NCBI RefSeq assembly: GCF_003852515.1
Contig: NZ_QAJK01000046.1
Span: forward strand, 15,534 to 79,533
DNA length: 64,000 bases
From: Variovorax sp. KBW07
GTDB taxonomy: Bacteria > Pseudomonadota > Gammaproteobacteria > Burkholderiales > Burkholderiaceae_C
Reading direction: 5' to 3'
Part shown: positions 8,010-16,273 of the stretch, piece after piece
Layout: each line of letters starts with the position of its first letter
Numbering within the stretch: the stretch's first letter is position 1
Translations under genes and position numbers: made by a program
The notes under the pieces: model-generated
Seen by the model: the letters and a program-made list of their open reading frames with translations, nothing else
Told to the model about the DNA's origin: nothing
Database searches by the model: none

Positions 8010-8374
8010 GGCTGGGCCTCCACGTCGACCATGCCCAGGTGGTCCTGCTGCTCGCGCGCGATGAAACCCGCGATGAGCGCGCGGTACGCGGCCTCGACCA
8101 CTTCCGGGTAGGCGCCCTCCTTCTCGGCCAGCGCCCGCACCTTGTCGATCACTTCCTGCTGGCGCTGCGGCGCCGACACCTGGAAGGCATCGCGCTTGAA
8201 GCGCGCGGCGTCTTTCACGTAGCGGCCGCGCTCGGCCAGCAGCGCAACGATCTTGCGGTCGAGCGCATCGATGTTCTCGCGCACCTCGGCGAGGTTGTTG
8301 CACAGCGGCTTGTAGCCGGGATCGACAAAGCGCCGCAATGGCGCGCCGTGGGTCTCAGGTTCTTTTTCTTGCAT
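8006..8374 (-). CDS. Type II chorismate mutase / PchB-like isochorismate-pyruvate lyase
   Basis: 122 residues forming a single all-helical AroQ-type domain. Aligned by eye with PchB, the active-site residues Arg14, Arg31 and Lys42 correspond to Arg32 (EVREN), Arg49 (AERGRYVK) and Lys60 (ARFKRD). The stretch RYVKDAARFK resembles PchB more than the AroQ domain of P-proteins. PchB cleaves isochorismate to salicylate and pyruvate and has weak mutase activity. The ~25-residue N-terminal extension is unusual. It is placed between the oxygenase small subunit (3 nt) and the Bug gene (4-nt overlap), so it is co-transcribed with a putative salicylate hydroxylase. Lyase versus mutase cannot be decided from sequence. 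Confidence 0.8.
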   Translation of the reverse strand: MQEKEPETHGAPLRRFVDPGYKPLCNNLAEVRENIDALDRKIVALLAERGRYVKDAARFKRDAFQVSAPQRQQEVIDKVRALAEKEGAYPEVVEAAYRALIAGFIAREQQDHLGMVDVEAQP

Positions 8375-8377
8375 GGC

Positions 8378-8857
8378 TCAGATGGGATAGATGATGGAAT
8401 TCGGGATCATTTCACTGTCGAACACGCACAGGCGCGAAGCGAACTTCAGGCCTTCGGGCGTGGGCACGACCTTGTCGATGTAGCGACCGACATTGAACAC
8501 GGTGGACGGCCCGTCGAGCTTGGTGCGAAACACCGCGTAGTTGGCTTCGCTGTGCATCGCGCCGTCGGCGTCCACCGAATGCACCACCGGCAGGCCGACC
8601 ACGTGGCGCTGGTAGTACGGGTCGTGGAACAGCGTCTCCTTGATGCCGTACACGCGGTCTTCGAGCATGCCGCGGCTCTCGAACGACAGCGTGGCCAGCG
8701 GCAGGTTGCGTTCGTGGTTCTCGCGCGGCTGCAGCCGGTAGCTGCATTCCTCGGTGAAGAATGCGGGCCACAGATCCCATTGGCCGGAATCGACCGCGTG
8801 CGCATAGGCCGCATACAGGCGGGCCAGTTCGAGGTAGGCATTTGCATCGAGCGTCAT
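8378..8857 (-). CDS. nagH: Aromatic ring hydroxylase small (beta) subunit, NagH-like
   Basis: 159 residues with the NTF2/SnoaL-like fold of oxygenase beta subunits. Recognisable parts are [21 protein letters not shown] (14-34, the helix that opens the cone), [20 protein letters not shown] (49-68) and [20 protein letters not shown] near the C terminus. It has no cofactor ligands and should have a structural role in the hexameric oxygenase. Its start overlaps the large-subunit stop by 4 nt (ATGA), as expected for a stoichiometric pair. Closest in appearance to the salicylate 5-hydroxylase small subunit. Confidence 0.85.
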   Translation of the reverse strand: MTLDANAYLELARLYAAYAHAVDSGQWDLWPAFFTEECSYRLQPRENHERNLPLATLSFESRGMLEDRVYGIKETLFHDPYYQRHVVGLPVVHSVDADGAMHSEANYAVFRTKLDGPSTVFNVGRYIDKVVPTPEGLKFASRLCVFDSEMIPNSIIYPI

Positions 8858-10113
8858 GCGGCCTCCATCACTTCGCGCCAGTAGCGGTACATGCCGCGAA
8901 TCAGCGTCTCGGTCACCATGTGGTCGGTGTTCTCGACTTCGCGCCCGCCCAGTTCGGCCAGCGTGCGGTGGTAGGGCTTCTGCTCGAAACCTTCCTGCGA
9001 GAACTCGATGACTTCGCCGTCGTCGGCCGAGACAAAGCCCGCGGGGCCGAACAGGTTGGCCTGGCGCAGGCGGCGCTGCGTCATTTCCTCGGTGTCGTCC
9101 TCGAAGCCGAAGTGCGTCCAGACGAAATCGAAGGCGTCGTGGCCCACCGGCTGGATGTGGCGCGTCGATACGCTGTTGACCTGCTGCTGCAGGATGAGGC
9201 TGGGGAACAGCGTCATCATCACCGCGGTCGGCCCGTCCCACCAGGGCTCGGGCACGATGTCCAGAAAGCGCGGGTCTTTCAGCTGCATGCTCTCCTTGAA
9301 GCTGGACACCTGCGTGACCTGCGCGGCCTTGCCGGCGCTGCCGCGCGTGGAAATCATCGCGGCATGGCGGCCACGCTCGTCCATCTTCAGCTCCGACTTG
9401 TTGTCGGCGCGCCAGAGCCCGAAGGTCACGAACCAGGTGTGCAGCAGGCCCGGGTGGTACGGGTCCTTGATGTTCTCCTGCATCAGCTTCCAGTTGCCCG
9501 GAATGCGCTGGCGGCTGTAGCCCAGGATGGTGAGCTTGCGGCCATCGAACAGGCGGTCGAAATAGCGAAGAATATCGGGCCCCAGAAAGTCTTCGAAAGA
9601 CTCGATGCCGTGGTCGAACGACGCGAACACCACGCCGCCGCGCGACGCCACCTTGAGCTTGTTCAGCCCGTTGTCCTCGGTCTTGAAGTCGGCGGGCATG
9701 CCGCCGTGCACCTTGCCGTCCTGCTTGACGCCACGGCGGAACGGCACGCCCTGCAGGTCGCCCTTGAGCGTGTAGTTCCACTGGTGGTAAGGGCAGACGA
9801 ACTCTTTCTTGTTGCCGTGGCGCTCGCGGCAGAACTGCATGCCGCGGTGGGCGCAGACGTTCTCGAAGACGTGGATCTCGCCCGCCTCGTCGCGCGACAT
9901 GATGACCGAGCGCTCGCCGACGGCGGTGCGCTTGAAATCGCCCGGGTTCGGAATCTCGGCTTCCAGGCCAACGTAGCACCAGTGCTTTTCATAGAAGAAG
10001 CGCTGCAGCTCCTTCTTGTGCAGGGCCTCGTCGGTGTAGGCCATGAAGGGAATGCGGCTGGTCTTTTCGTTCTCCCATCGAAGCTCGATGGGGAACACGG
10101 CTTGCGTGGTCAT
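8854..10113 (-). CDS. nagG: Rieske oxygenase large (alpha) subunit, salicylate 5-hydroxylase-like
   Basis: 419 residues. The Rieske [2Fe-2S] ligands are Cys87-x-His89 ([10 protein letters not shown]) and Cys107-x2-His110 (VCPYHQWNY). The mononuclear iron site has Asp217-x2-His220-x4-His225 ([10 protein letters not shown]), and an acidic ligand is expected near SADDGEVIE (362-370). The overall sequence recalls NagG of Ralstonia-type strains, which converts salicylate to gentisate, although related subunits act on anthranilate and other benzoates. AGGAG lies upstream of the ATG. It is second in the operon, 27 nt after the reductase gene. Gentisate dioxygenase genes are not in the window, so the downstream route must lie elsewhere. 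Confidence 0.88.
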   Translation of the reverse strand: MTTQAVFPIELRWENEKTSRIPFMAYTDEALHKKELQRFFYEKHWCYVGLEAEIPNPGDFKRTAVGERSVIMSRDEAGEIHVFENVCAHRGMQFCRERHGNKKEFVCPYHQWNYTLKGDLQGVPFRRGVKQDGKVHGGMPADFKTEDNGLNKLKVASRGGVVFASFDHGIESFEDFLGPDILRYFDRLFDGRKLTILGYSRQRIPGNWKLMQENIKDPYHPGLLHTWFVTFGLWRADNKSELKMDERGRHAAMISTRGSAGKAAQVTQVSSFKESMQLKDPRFLDIVPEPWWDGPTAVMMTLFPSLILQQQVNSVSTRHIQPVGHDAFDFVWTHFGFEDDTEEMTQRRLRQANLFGPAGFVSADDGEVIEFSQEGFEQKPYHRTLAELGGREVENTDHMVTETLIRGMYRYWREVMEAA

Positions 10114-10140
10114 CGCGGGTCTCCTTGTCTCTTGATTTCT

Positions 10141-11130
10141 TCAGGTGCCTTGCAGGTAGAAGGCATCGGCATGGGTCTGCTCGGGTGCGAGGCCGCGGCC
10201 GCGCACCAGCTGCGTCACGGCCTCGACCATCGGCGGCGAGCCGCAGAGGTACGCGCGCCAGCCGTCGAGGTTGCCGGGCCAGTCGGCGCGGATCGCATCG
10301 GTGATGAGCCCCAGCCGCTGGCCGTCGCGCGCCGGGCCGGTCACGACCACGACGCGCACCTTCAGGCCCGCGTGCCGGGCCTGCAACTCGCGCAACTCCT
10401 GCAGGCCGTACACGTCGGCATCGGAACGCACGCCAAGGTACAGGTGAATCGGCTGCGTCAGCCCCGCGGCGATGGCGCCGCGCACGATGGAAAGAATCGG
10501 TGCGAGCCCCGTGCCACCGGCGGCGCAGAGCATCGGCCCTCGGTGCTTCGTGCGCAGGTACGCGGTGCCCAGCGGACCACTCACCCGCACCGAGTCACCC
10601 ACGCGCAGCTGTTCGAAGATGTGCGCCGTCACGCGGCCGCCGGGCACCCGGCGCACGTGGAATTCGAGCTCCGCGTCGCGGCTCAGGCCGGCCATGGAGT
10701 ACGGCCGCGCCTGGTCGGGAGCGAACTGCAATTGCGCGTACTGGCCCGGAGAAAACTCCAGCGGCTTGTTCGGCTTGAGCCGCAGGCGGCGGATGTCGTG
10801 CGTGAGCACGTCGATGCCGGTGACTGTGGCCTTCAGGATGCGCGCGGGGTGCACCACCACCTCGTCGGGCTCGGGAATCTCGATGGTGCAGCTTTCGGTC
10901 AGCGTGCTCTGGCACGCCAGCACATAGCGCTCGCCCTGCCCGTCGGGCCGGATGGCGTCCTGCCCGCCGTCGAGCACCTGGCCCGACACCACCTTGCAGC
11001 GGCAGGTACCGCAGCGCCCCGACATGCAGCTGTACGACACCGGCACATGGTGCTCGCGCAGCACTTCGAGCAGGTTCGCGCCGGGGCGGACCTCGAGGGT
11101 GCGGGCAAGGGGTTGAATGTGCAGGTCCAT
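10141..11130 (-). CDS. nagAa: Ferredoxin-NAD(P)+ reductase of the aromatic hydroxylase
   Basis: 329 residues with three modules. A plant-type [2Fe-2S] domain (1-90) carries Cys35, Cys40, Cys43 ([13 protein letters not shown]) and Cys73 (VLACQS). An FAD-binding barrel includes RPYSMAGL (142-149), and an NAD-binding domain has [11 protein letters not shown] (205-215) and the terminal YLCGSPPMV. It passes electrons from NAD(P)H to the Rieske ferredoxin encoded at 6691-7011. The first gene of the minus-strand operon, it is divergent from the LysR regulator across a 132-bp control region. Its length matches NagAa/NahAa. Confidence 0.9.
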   Translation of the reverse strand: MDLHIQPLARTLEVRPGANLLEVLREHHVPVSYSCMSGRCGTCRCKVVSGQVLDGGQDAIRPDGQGERYVLACQSTLTESCTIEIPEPDEVVVHPARILKATVTGIDVLTHDIRRLRLKPNKPLEFSPGQYAQLQFAPDQARPYSMAGLSRDAELEFHVRRVPGGRVTAHIFEQLRVGDSVRVSGPLGTAYLRTKHRGPMLCAAGGTGLAPILSIVRGAIAAGLTQPIHLYLGVRSDADVYGLQELRELQARHAGLKVRVVVVTGPARDGQRLGLITDAIRADWPGNLDGWRAYLCGSPPMVEAVTQLVRGRGLAPEQTHADAFYLQGT

Positions 11131-11220
11131 CGTCGGGGCTCTCGTTGCGCCAGCGTCATGGCCGGCTCGTCTCTGGGGCTGGATGATGCGCGGACGCCGC
11201 AGATTGACCAATAGAATCCG

Positions 11221-11238
11221 GTGAATGCTCTCCATCAC
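11221..11238. promoter_or_regulatory. Dyad in the nagAa/lysR intergenic region, candidate LysR site
   Basis: GTGAATGCTCTCCATCAC has GTGA/TCAC ends separated by 10 bp and includes the T-N11-A pattern typical of LysR-type binding sites. It lies about 25 bp upstream of the LysR start and 91 bp upstream of the divergent reductase start. It shares the ATTCAC and TGAT elements of NahR/NagR sites but in a different arrangement, so the assignment is tentative. Confidence 0.35.
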
Positions 11239-11262
11239 TGGCATGAATAAAGGTATGGCGCC

Positions 11263-12177
11263 ATGCAACTGAAGGACATCGACCTCAACCTGCTGCTGGT
11301 GTTCGACCGCATGCTGGCCGAGAAGCGGGTGTCGGCGGTGGCCGAATCGCTCGGGCTTTCGCAGCCCGCCATCAGCAATGCGCTGGCGCGCCTGCGCAAG
11401 CTGCTGGGCGACGAACTGTTCCTGCGCACGGCCCGCGGCATGGAGCCCACGCCCTTCGCGCTGCAACTGGCCGAGCCGGTGGCCTATGCCATGGGTGCGT
11501 TGCACACGGCGCTCAACCAGCAGGTGGTGTTCGACCCCGCCACCAGCACGCGCAGCTTCACGCTGGCCATGACCGACATCGGCGAGATCTACTTCACGCC
11601 CAAGCTGATGGAAGCGCTTTCGCAAACGGCGCCGGGCGTGACCATCAGCACGCTGCGCAACAACACCGCGACCAACCTGCGCGACGAGCTGGAGGCCGGC
11701 CACGTCGACATCGCCATCGGCCTCTTGCCGCAGCTCAAGGCGGGCGTGTTCCAGCGCCGGCTGTTCCTGCAGCGCTACGTGTGCCTGTTCTCGGGCACCC
11801 ACCCGCTGGCGCGCAAGCGCAGCGTGTCGCTGAAAGACTTCAGCGCGGCCGACCATGTGCTGGTGCAGGCCGCCGGCACCGGCCATGGCAAGGCCGACGA
11901 CGTGATGGCGGCGCAGGGCATCCACCGGCATATCCGGCTCAAGGTGCCGCACTTCGTGGCCATCGGCCACATCCTGCGTTCGAGCGGAATGATCGCCACG
12001 GTGCCCGAGCGGCTGGCACAGAGCATCGCCGAACCGTTCGGGTTGGTGTGGCGCCCTCACCCGGTGGCGCTGCCGCAGATTGCGATCAACCTGTTCTGGC
12101 ACGCCAAGGTGCACCGCGACCCGGGCAACCAGTGGCTGCGCGGATTGCTGTTCGACAACTTCGCGGACGGCGGCTGA
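11263..12177 (+). CDS. LysR-type regulator, NahR/NagR-like
   Basis: 304 residues. An N-terminal winged helix-turn-helix (4-62: [37 protein letters not shown]) is followed by a LysR effector domain (about 90-300). The opening [15 protein letters not shown] and the sequence [17 protein letters not shown] are close to the NahR/NagR/LinR group, which responds to salicylate and related acids. AAAGG lies about 9 nt before the ATG. Divergent from the Rieske operon, which it very probably activates in response to salicylate-type ligands. Confidence 0.9.
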   Translation: MQLKDIDLNLLLVFDRMLAEKRVSAVAESLGLSQPAISNALARLRKLLGDELFLRTARGMEPTPFALQLAEPVAYAMGALHTALNQQVVFDPATSTRSFTLAMTDIGEIYFTPKLMEALSQTAPGVTISTLRNNTATNLRDELEAGHVDIAIGLLPQLKAGVFQRRLFLQRYVCLFSGTHPLARKRSVSLKDFSAADHVLVQAAGTGHGKADDVMAAQGIHRHIRLKVPHFVAIGHILRSSGMIATVPERLAQSIAEPFGLVWRPHPVALPQIAINLFWHAKVHRDPGNQWLRGLLFDNFADGG

Positions 12178-12200
12178 GCGGCTGATGAACAGCTGCGCCG

Positions 12201-12740
12201 CTACGAGGTGCCCGACGTCGGTTCGAAGCGATCCGGCATGGCCGTGCGCGCACGCTGATCGACGTTGCGCAACAGCGTCGGCACGCGATACGGGCCGTGC
12301 ATGCGTTTCACCTCTTGCGCGGCCAGGGCCGCATCGATGCCGACGGCGGTAACGAACAACGGCGAGCCACTCTGTCCACGCCGCAGTTCGATGGCTTCGG
12401 GCGCGCTGCGGTATGCCGTCTTCGCGACACCGACCACGGGCATCTTGCGATCGAGCGCCTCGAACAGATGCGCGCCCAGACCCGCGCGCCCCTGTCCCAG
12501 CGACACATAGCCGTCCACCACGACGATGTCGGCGGCCGGCCCCGCGCGCAGCACGCCGAGCAGGCACGGCAGCTCGCGACGATAGAACTCGCCGGGCTCG
12601 TACGGCGCGATGCCGCTGAAGCCCGCGACGGCGTGCGCCTCTTCGCGCTCCGCCGCCCATCCGCGAAACCAGATGGCGGCAGCCACCGCCGTGTCGCCGC
12701 GGTAGTCCACGTCCAGGCAGGCGATCAGCGGCGGGGTCAT
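12201..12740 (-). CDS. nfi: Endonuclease V
   Basis: 179 residues. Although short next to the ~220 of E. coli Nfi, the core motifs are present: the metal-binding DVDYRGD (10-16), [15 protein letters not shown] (47-61), the second acidic residue in [22 protein letters not shown] (71-92) and GVAKTAY (104-110). Endonuclease V nicks DNA next to deaminated bases, mainly hypoxanthine. The truncated N terminus resembles a shorter subgroup and may lower certainty of the nuclease role. It is 1 nt downstream of the 2'-5' RNA ligase gene, suggesting a two-gene operon. Confidence 0.8.
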   Translation of the reverse strand: MTPPLIACLDVDYRGDTAVAAAIWFRGWAAEREEAHAVAGFSGIAPYEPGEFYRRELPCLLGVLRAGPAADIVVVDGYVSLGQGRAGLGAHLFEALDRKMPVVGVAKTAYRSAPEAIELRRGQSGSPLFVTAVGIDAALAAQEVKRMHGPYRVPTLLRNVDQRARTAMPDRFEPTSGTS

Positions 12741-12741
12741 G

Positions 12742-13380
12742 TCATGCACCCACTGCCTGCGGCTCTGGCGTGCCGGGCCATCGGGCGAGGATTTCGTGGA
12801 CGCCCTGCCCCACATGGCTGTCGATGAGCGCCAGTGCGCCGGCGCGCCACCGGACCGGCTCGTCGGTCGCGTGCTGTTCGAGCTTGCGGCGCGCATAGGC
12901 CAGCGTCATGTGGGGCGTGAAGGCGCGCGTCGGCTTGAAGCCCGCGTCCGCCAGCGATTCACCGAGGCGCTGCCTGAAGTGCGCGAGCTCGGCCGTTCCT
13001 TCGTTGCCGCACAACACCAGCGCGCCCTTCGCGAAGCTCATGGCCCGGTCGAACATCACGTCGAAAGACGGCGCGGGCAGCGTTGCGGCGGCAGCCCGCG
13101 CGAGCGCCACCTTGTCCTGCGGCACCGTCGCGTATTCACCCAGGTCGTGCAGCGTGACGTGCAGGCGCGGCGCCTCGACCAGCGTGGCTTTCAGCACATG
13201 CCGCGAATCCATCAACGCGCCGAGCGCCGCGATGCGTGCGGCGTCTTCCGGCGTCGGGAGGATGGCCAAAAAGAGCGCGTGCGGCAGCGCTTCCTTGCGC
13301 TGCGGCTTGTTGTTGTTTCGGGAGCGCGGCAGTGGGCGCGGCGGCGGATCGATACCGGGAAGAAGAAGCTGTTCTGACAT
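12742..13380 (-). CDS. thpR: RNA 2',3'-cyclic phosphodiesterase / 2'-5' RNA ligase family
   Basis: 212 residues of the 2H phosphoesterase superfamily. The two catalytic motifs are HVTL (74-77) and HMTL (157-160). ThpR/LigT opens 2',3'-cyclic phosphates on RNA and can form 2'-5' links in vitro. The start chosen is the ATG of MSEQLLLPGI; an ATG six codons upstream is also in frame. A ~30-residue basic N-terminal tail (RSRNNNKPQRK) precedes the domain. It is coupled to endonuclease V downstream. Confidence 0.85.
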   Translation of the reverse strand: MSEQLLLPGIDPPPRPLPRSRNNNKPQRKEALPHALFLAILPTPEDAARIAALGALMDSRHVLKATLVEAPRLHVTLHDLGEYATVPQDKVALARAAAATLPAPSFDVMFDRAMSFAKGALVLCGNEGTAELAHFRQRLGESLADAGFKPTRAFTPHMTLAYARRKLEQHATDEPVRWRAGALALIDSHVGQGVHEILARWPGTPEPQAVGA

Positions 13381-13539
13381 GCCTCGATCATCGCGCATGC
13401 GCCGCCTCCTTCATGAGACCTTCAGCAAGCGAAAAGCTCTTCTTCAGCCTGGAATTTGAGAATCGGTGGACGCTGGTGGCAAGGCAACAAGACCTGCCGC
13501 TTGTCGATTGATCCCAACTACTCCAACCAGGAATTCATC

Positions 13540-14154
13540 TTGACGAAAACGCAAGCCTGCACCGTCCTCGCAGCCATTTTGCTCGGCACCGCTTCCATCG
13601 GCGCATATGCCGCCGGCCCCAACAAGGACGACACCGGCCTCTATGTCGGTGGCGCCATCGGCCGCTCGAGCTACAGCCTGTCGGGCTCCAGCAGCATCCC
13701 CGTGCCATGGGGCGCGGAAAAGAACAGCAAGGCCGGCACCGCCTACAAGCTGTACGGCGGCTACCGCCTGACGGAAACCTTCGGTGTGGAAGCCGGCTAT
13801 GCGCGCCTCGGCCGCGTCAGCCAGTGGACCTCGCTGAACGGCGTGTCGACCCTCCAGAAGGGCAGCGGCCAGGTCTTCTACGCGGCCGCCACCGCCCGCC
13901 TGCCTATCGGCGACGCCTTCGCCCTGAACGGCCGCCTGGGTATTGCACGCGGCAGCGTCTCCGGCGGCAACGACAGGTGGGTGCCGGCGCATCAGCGCAT
14001 CTCCGGCAGCTCGACCGGCGTCATGGCCGGCTTCGGCGCCGAGTACCGCATGACGCAGAACCTGTCGATCACCGCCGACTACGACTACTTCGGCAAGGTG
14101 TCGAAGCAGGCCAAGGGTGGGATGCTGTCGGTGGGCTTGAAGGCCAGCTTCTGA
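13540..14154 (+). CDS. Outer-membrane beta-barrel protein (TTG start)
   Basis: 204 residues. The TTG at 13540 is the likely start: AGGA is placed 7 nt before it, and translation from there gives a clean signal peptide (LTKTQ, then TVLAAILLGTASIGAYA) cleaved near residue 25. The earlier in-frame ATG at 13456 would bury this signal behind 28 non-conserved residues. The mature protein is an 8-strand OMP_b-brl/OmpA-like barrel with alternating aromatic strands (GLYVGGAIGRSSYSL, YKLYGGYRLTETFGVEAGYARL) and ends in Phe (SVGLKASF), the usual beta-barrel C-terminal signal. The function is unknown; it stands alone between convergent and divergent neighbours. Confidence 0.82.
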   Translation: MTKTQACTVLAAILLGTASIGAYAAGPNKDDTGLYVGGAIGRSSYSLSGSSSIPVPWGAEKNSKAGTAYKLYGGYRLTETFGVEAGYARLGRVSQWTSLNGVSTLQKGSGQVFYAAATARLPIGDAFALNGRLGIARGSVSGGNDRWVPAHQRISGSSTGVMAGFGAEYRMTQNLSITADYDYFGKVSKQAKGGMLSVGLKASF

Positions 14155-14174
14155 GTTTTTCCGCCTGAAAGCCC

Positions 14175-14197
14175 CGCGGCATTCAGAAGATGCCGCG
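14175..14197 (+). terminator. Hairpin after the beta-barrel gene
   Basis: CGCGGCAT (14175-14182) and ATGCCGCG (14190-14197) form an 8-bp perfect stem with a 7-nt loop, 20 nt after the stop. No T-run follows, so it may be only a weak intrinsic terminator or an mRNA-stabilising hairpin. Confidence 0.45.
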
Positions 14198-14544
14198 AAC
14201 GCCACGCGGCCTCGCTTAAGGGCTATACAGCCAGTACCGGGCAATCTGCCGATCCCGGTGCTGGCTTCATGCATTCGCGAAGCGAATTTCGATTCCCAAC
14301 CGAGGCACTGGCGGCGTTTTCGCATGCGAAGAAGTCAGATTCAGCTGGCATTCGATTGCGACGAAGGGCTTTCGCTTGAGCCATCCTGACCTCGGCTTTC
14401 GCGGAGATGAGTGCCTCAGCCCTTGACCTTGACCTCGCCAGCAAGCCAGTCGCCCGACTTGCGTAGGTCGTGAGAAATCGGCCGACCTTGCGTGCATTTT
14501 TGAGTACCTCGTTGTCTTTTCAACTACCCAAATGATTGAATTAG
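14198..14544. other. Intergenic stretch of ~350 bp without a recognisable gene
   Basis: Base composition is visibly lower in GC than in the flanks. It holds an 11-bp near-perfect inverted repeat (CCAGTACCGGG at 14231-14241 with CCCGGTGCTGG at 14254-14264) and a 6-bp perfect one (ATTCGC-GAA-GCGAAT at 14273-14287). Reading frames up to 97 codons on the minus strand show no familiar protein features. It probably contains the promoter of the AbiE pair and the left edge of an acquired segment. Confidence 0.4.
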
Positions 14545-14560
14545 GTGCTATTTTTAGCAC
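14545..14560. promoter_or_regulatory. Palindrome touching the antitoxin start codon
   Basis: GTGCTATTTTTAGCAC (6-bp arms GTGCTA/TAGCAC, TTTT spacer) ends at the base before the ATG at 14561. There is no room for a ribosome site, and TATTTT at 14549-14554 sits at -10 distance from the ATG, which suggests a leaderless transcript. AbiEi antitoxins repress their own promoter by binding inverted repeats; this is the natural candidate operator. Confidence 0.55.
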
Positions 14561-15319
14561 ATGGCTGGAAATTCAAAGCATCAGTTAATCAAAAGGCTTC
14601 AAGCGGAGCTTCCCCGCGGCACCCCCTTCGATCTTGCGAAATTGAAACAACTCGGGGTTTCCGCACAGTTGGCGGCCCACTACGCCGAGGGAGGCTGGTT
14701 GGTGCGCCTGGCCCAGGGTGTCTATGCCTTTCCGAATGATGACTTCGAGGTTCATGGTGCCCTACTCTTCCTGCAAGACCGCGTGCCGGGCCTGCACATC
14801 GGAGGCAAGAGCGCCCTCGGCTTGCAGGGGGTGCGCCACAACCTGGGGAGCCGTGAACCTCTCGTCTTGTGGGGCGACGCACGCTATGCATTGCCGACCT
14901 GGTTCACCGCGCGCTTTCCGGCTCGCTATGTCCACGCCGGTCTGTTCGCGTGGCCGAACGAAGCGCTTGCCGAAAAGACATTGACCACGCCGCCAGGACT
15001 GCCGGAAGGCCTTCGTGTGGCCACCGCCGAACGGGCCGTTCTGGAACTGCTTTATGAGGTCGGGATCAGGCAGGGCCTGGAAGAAGCGCGCAACCTGTTC
15101 GAGGGCCTGCGCACGCCTCGCAAGGATCTTCTCGGCCAACTACTCGCTTGCTGCACCAGTGTGAAAACCGTGCGCCTGTTCCTCACCTGGGCCAGGGAAA
15201 CAAACGTGCTGGATGTCGATGCTTTGCTGGAACGGCATCCGATCCGTACCGGCAGCGACAAACGCTGGATGAGTCGCCTGCCCGACGGCACGCTGTTGAG
15301 CCTGAAACCCCATGGATAG
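14561..15319 (+). CDS. AbiEi-type antitoxin (type IV toxin-antitoxin)
   Basis: 252 residues. The N-terminal half is a winged helix (KQLGVSAQLAAHYAEGGWLVRLAQGVYAF around 30-57) as in AbiEi antitoxins, followed by the HIGGKSALGLQGVRHNLG segment (79-96) that is conserved in the family and a C-terminal antitoxin domain of about 100 residues. AbiEi neutralises its toxin without direct binding and represses the operon. The start abuts a perfect palindrome and lacks a Shine-Dalgarno sequence. Its last codons overlap the toxin gene by 8 nt. The lower GC of the upstream flank suggests acquisition. Confidence 0.85.
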   Translation: MAGNSKHQLIKRLQAELPRGTPFDLAKLKQLGVSAQLAAHYAEGGWLVRLAQGVYAFPNDDFEVHGALLFLQDRVPGLHIGGKSALGLQGVRHNLGSREPLVLWGDARYALPTWFTARFPARYVHAGLFAWPNEALAEKTLTTPPGLPEGLRVATAERAVLELLYEVGIRQGLEEARNLFEGLRTPRKDLLGQLLACCTSVKTVRLFLTWARETNVLDVDALLERHPIRTGSDKRWMSRLPDGTLLSLKPHG

Positions 15320-16226
15320 GACCTATGCGGACACTGTTCGCCTCCTGTTGAGCATTGCACCGGACGTGTTCGCGAACGACATCTTTGCAATGAAGGGCGG
15401 CACGGCGATCAATCTCTTCATTCAGGACATGCCGCGCCTGTCCGTCGATATCGATGTGGTCTACCTTCCCTGGCAAGTGCCACGCGACGAGGCGCTGCAA
15501 TCGATCAACCAGGAATTGGCCAATATCGCAGGGCGAGTGAAGCCACTGGGAGCACAGGCGCGCCTGCTTCAAGGCAAGGATCCGAGCGCCACGAAGCTGA
15601 TCGTCGAGAACGCAACGAGCCAGGTAAAGGTCGAGGTCAACGTGGTGTTCCGCGGCACGGTACTCCCACCGGAACGGCGGGCACCGACAGCCAGGACCGC
15701 AGATCTGTTCGGCGTCGAGTTCGAGTTGCCGCTCCTCGCCAAGGACGAGCTCTATGCAAGCAAGCTCGTGGCCGCACTCGATCGGCAACATCCACGCGAC
15801 TTGTTCGACGTGTGGCAGCTCTATGAGTCGGGCGGTATCACCGAGGGCATGGTCGAGTGCTTCGTGACATATCTCGCTGGTCACAACAGGCCGATTCACG
15901 AGGTCCTGTTTAGCCATGACAAGGACATCGCCGCAGAGTACGACAGCAGCTTCGTGGGCATGACCGAAACGCCATGCTCATTGCCAACCCTGCTGGACGC
16001 ACGCGCACGACTCAGGCGCGAGCTGCCTGCCCGCCTGAATGCATCGCATCGGAAGTTCTTGATCGGTCTGGCGCAAGCAAGGCCAGACTGGTCCCTGCTT
16101 CTGTGCTCGCATGCAGCGGACCTTCCTGCACTGCGGTGGAAGATCAGCAACCTGGAGACGTTCTCCAGGAAACGCCCCGCAGACTTTGTTTCACAGGCCG
16201 GGATGCTTGAAATAGCGCTGAAGTGA
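15312..16226 (+). CDS. AbiEii/AbiGii-type nucleotidyltransferase toxin
   Basis: 304 residues. The nucleotidyltransferase core is evident: KGGTAINLFI (28-37) carries the GG(S/T) motif, RLSVDIDVVYL (42-52) the D-x-D pair at 46 and 48, followed by KLIVENATSQVKVEVNVVFRG and KDELYASKLVAALDRQHPRDLFDVWQLYE, the hallmark C-terminal motif of AbiEii/MenT-like proteins. AbiEii toxins transfer nucleotides (MenT to tRNA) and arrest growth, reversibly, often giving phage defence. The start overlaps the antitoxin end by 8 nt. Apparently intact, with both catalytic Asp residues. Confidence 0.87.
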   Translation: MDRTYADTVRLLLSIAPDVFANDIFAMKGGTAINLFIQDMPRLSVDIDVVYLPWQVPRDEALQSINQELANIAGRVKPLGAQARLLQGKDPSATKLIVENATSQVKVEVNVVFRGTVLPPERRAPTARTADLFGVEFELPLLAKDELYASKLVAALDRQHPRDLFDVWQLYESGGITEGMVECFVTYLAGHNRPIHEVLFSHDKDIAAEYDSSFVGMTETPCSLPTLLDARARLRRELPARLNASHRKFLIGLAQARPDWSLLLCSHAADLPALRWKISNLETFSRKRPADFVSQAGMLEIALK

Positions 16227-16273
16227 GGCGCCGGGGTGTTCATCACCCCACCGACACCAGTCAGGCCGCAGCC

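Noticed and set aside
8761-11214. 817-codon plus-strand frame opposite the Rieske oxygenase genes
   Set aside because: The minus strand encodes complete cofactor-binding proteins with overlapping starts and stops; the plus-strand frame has no such features.
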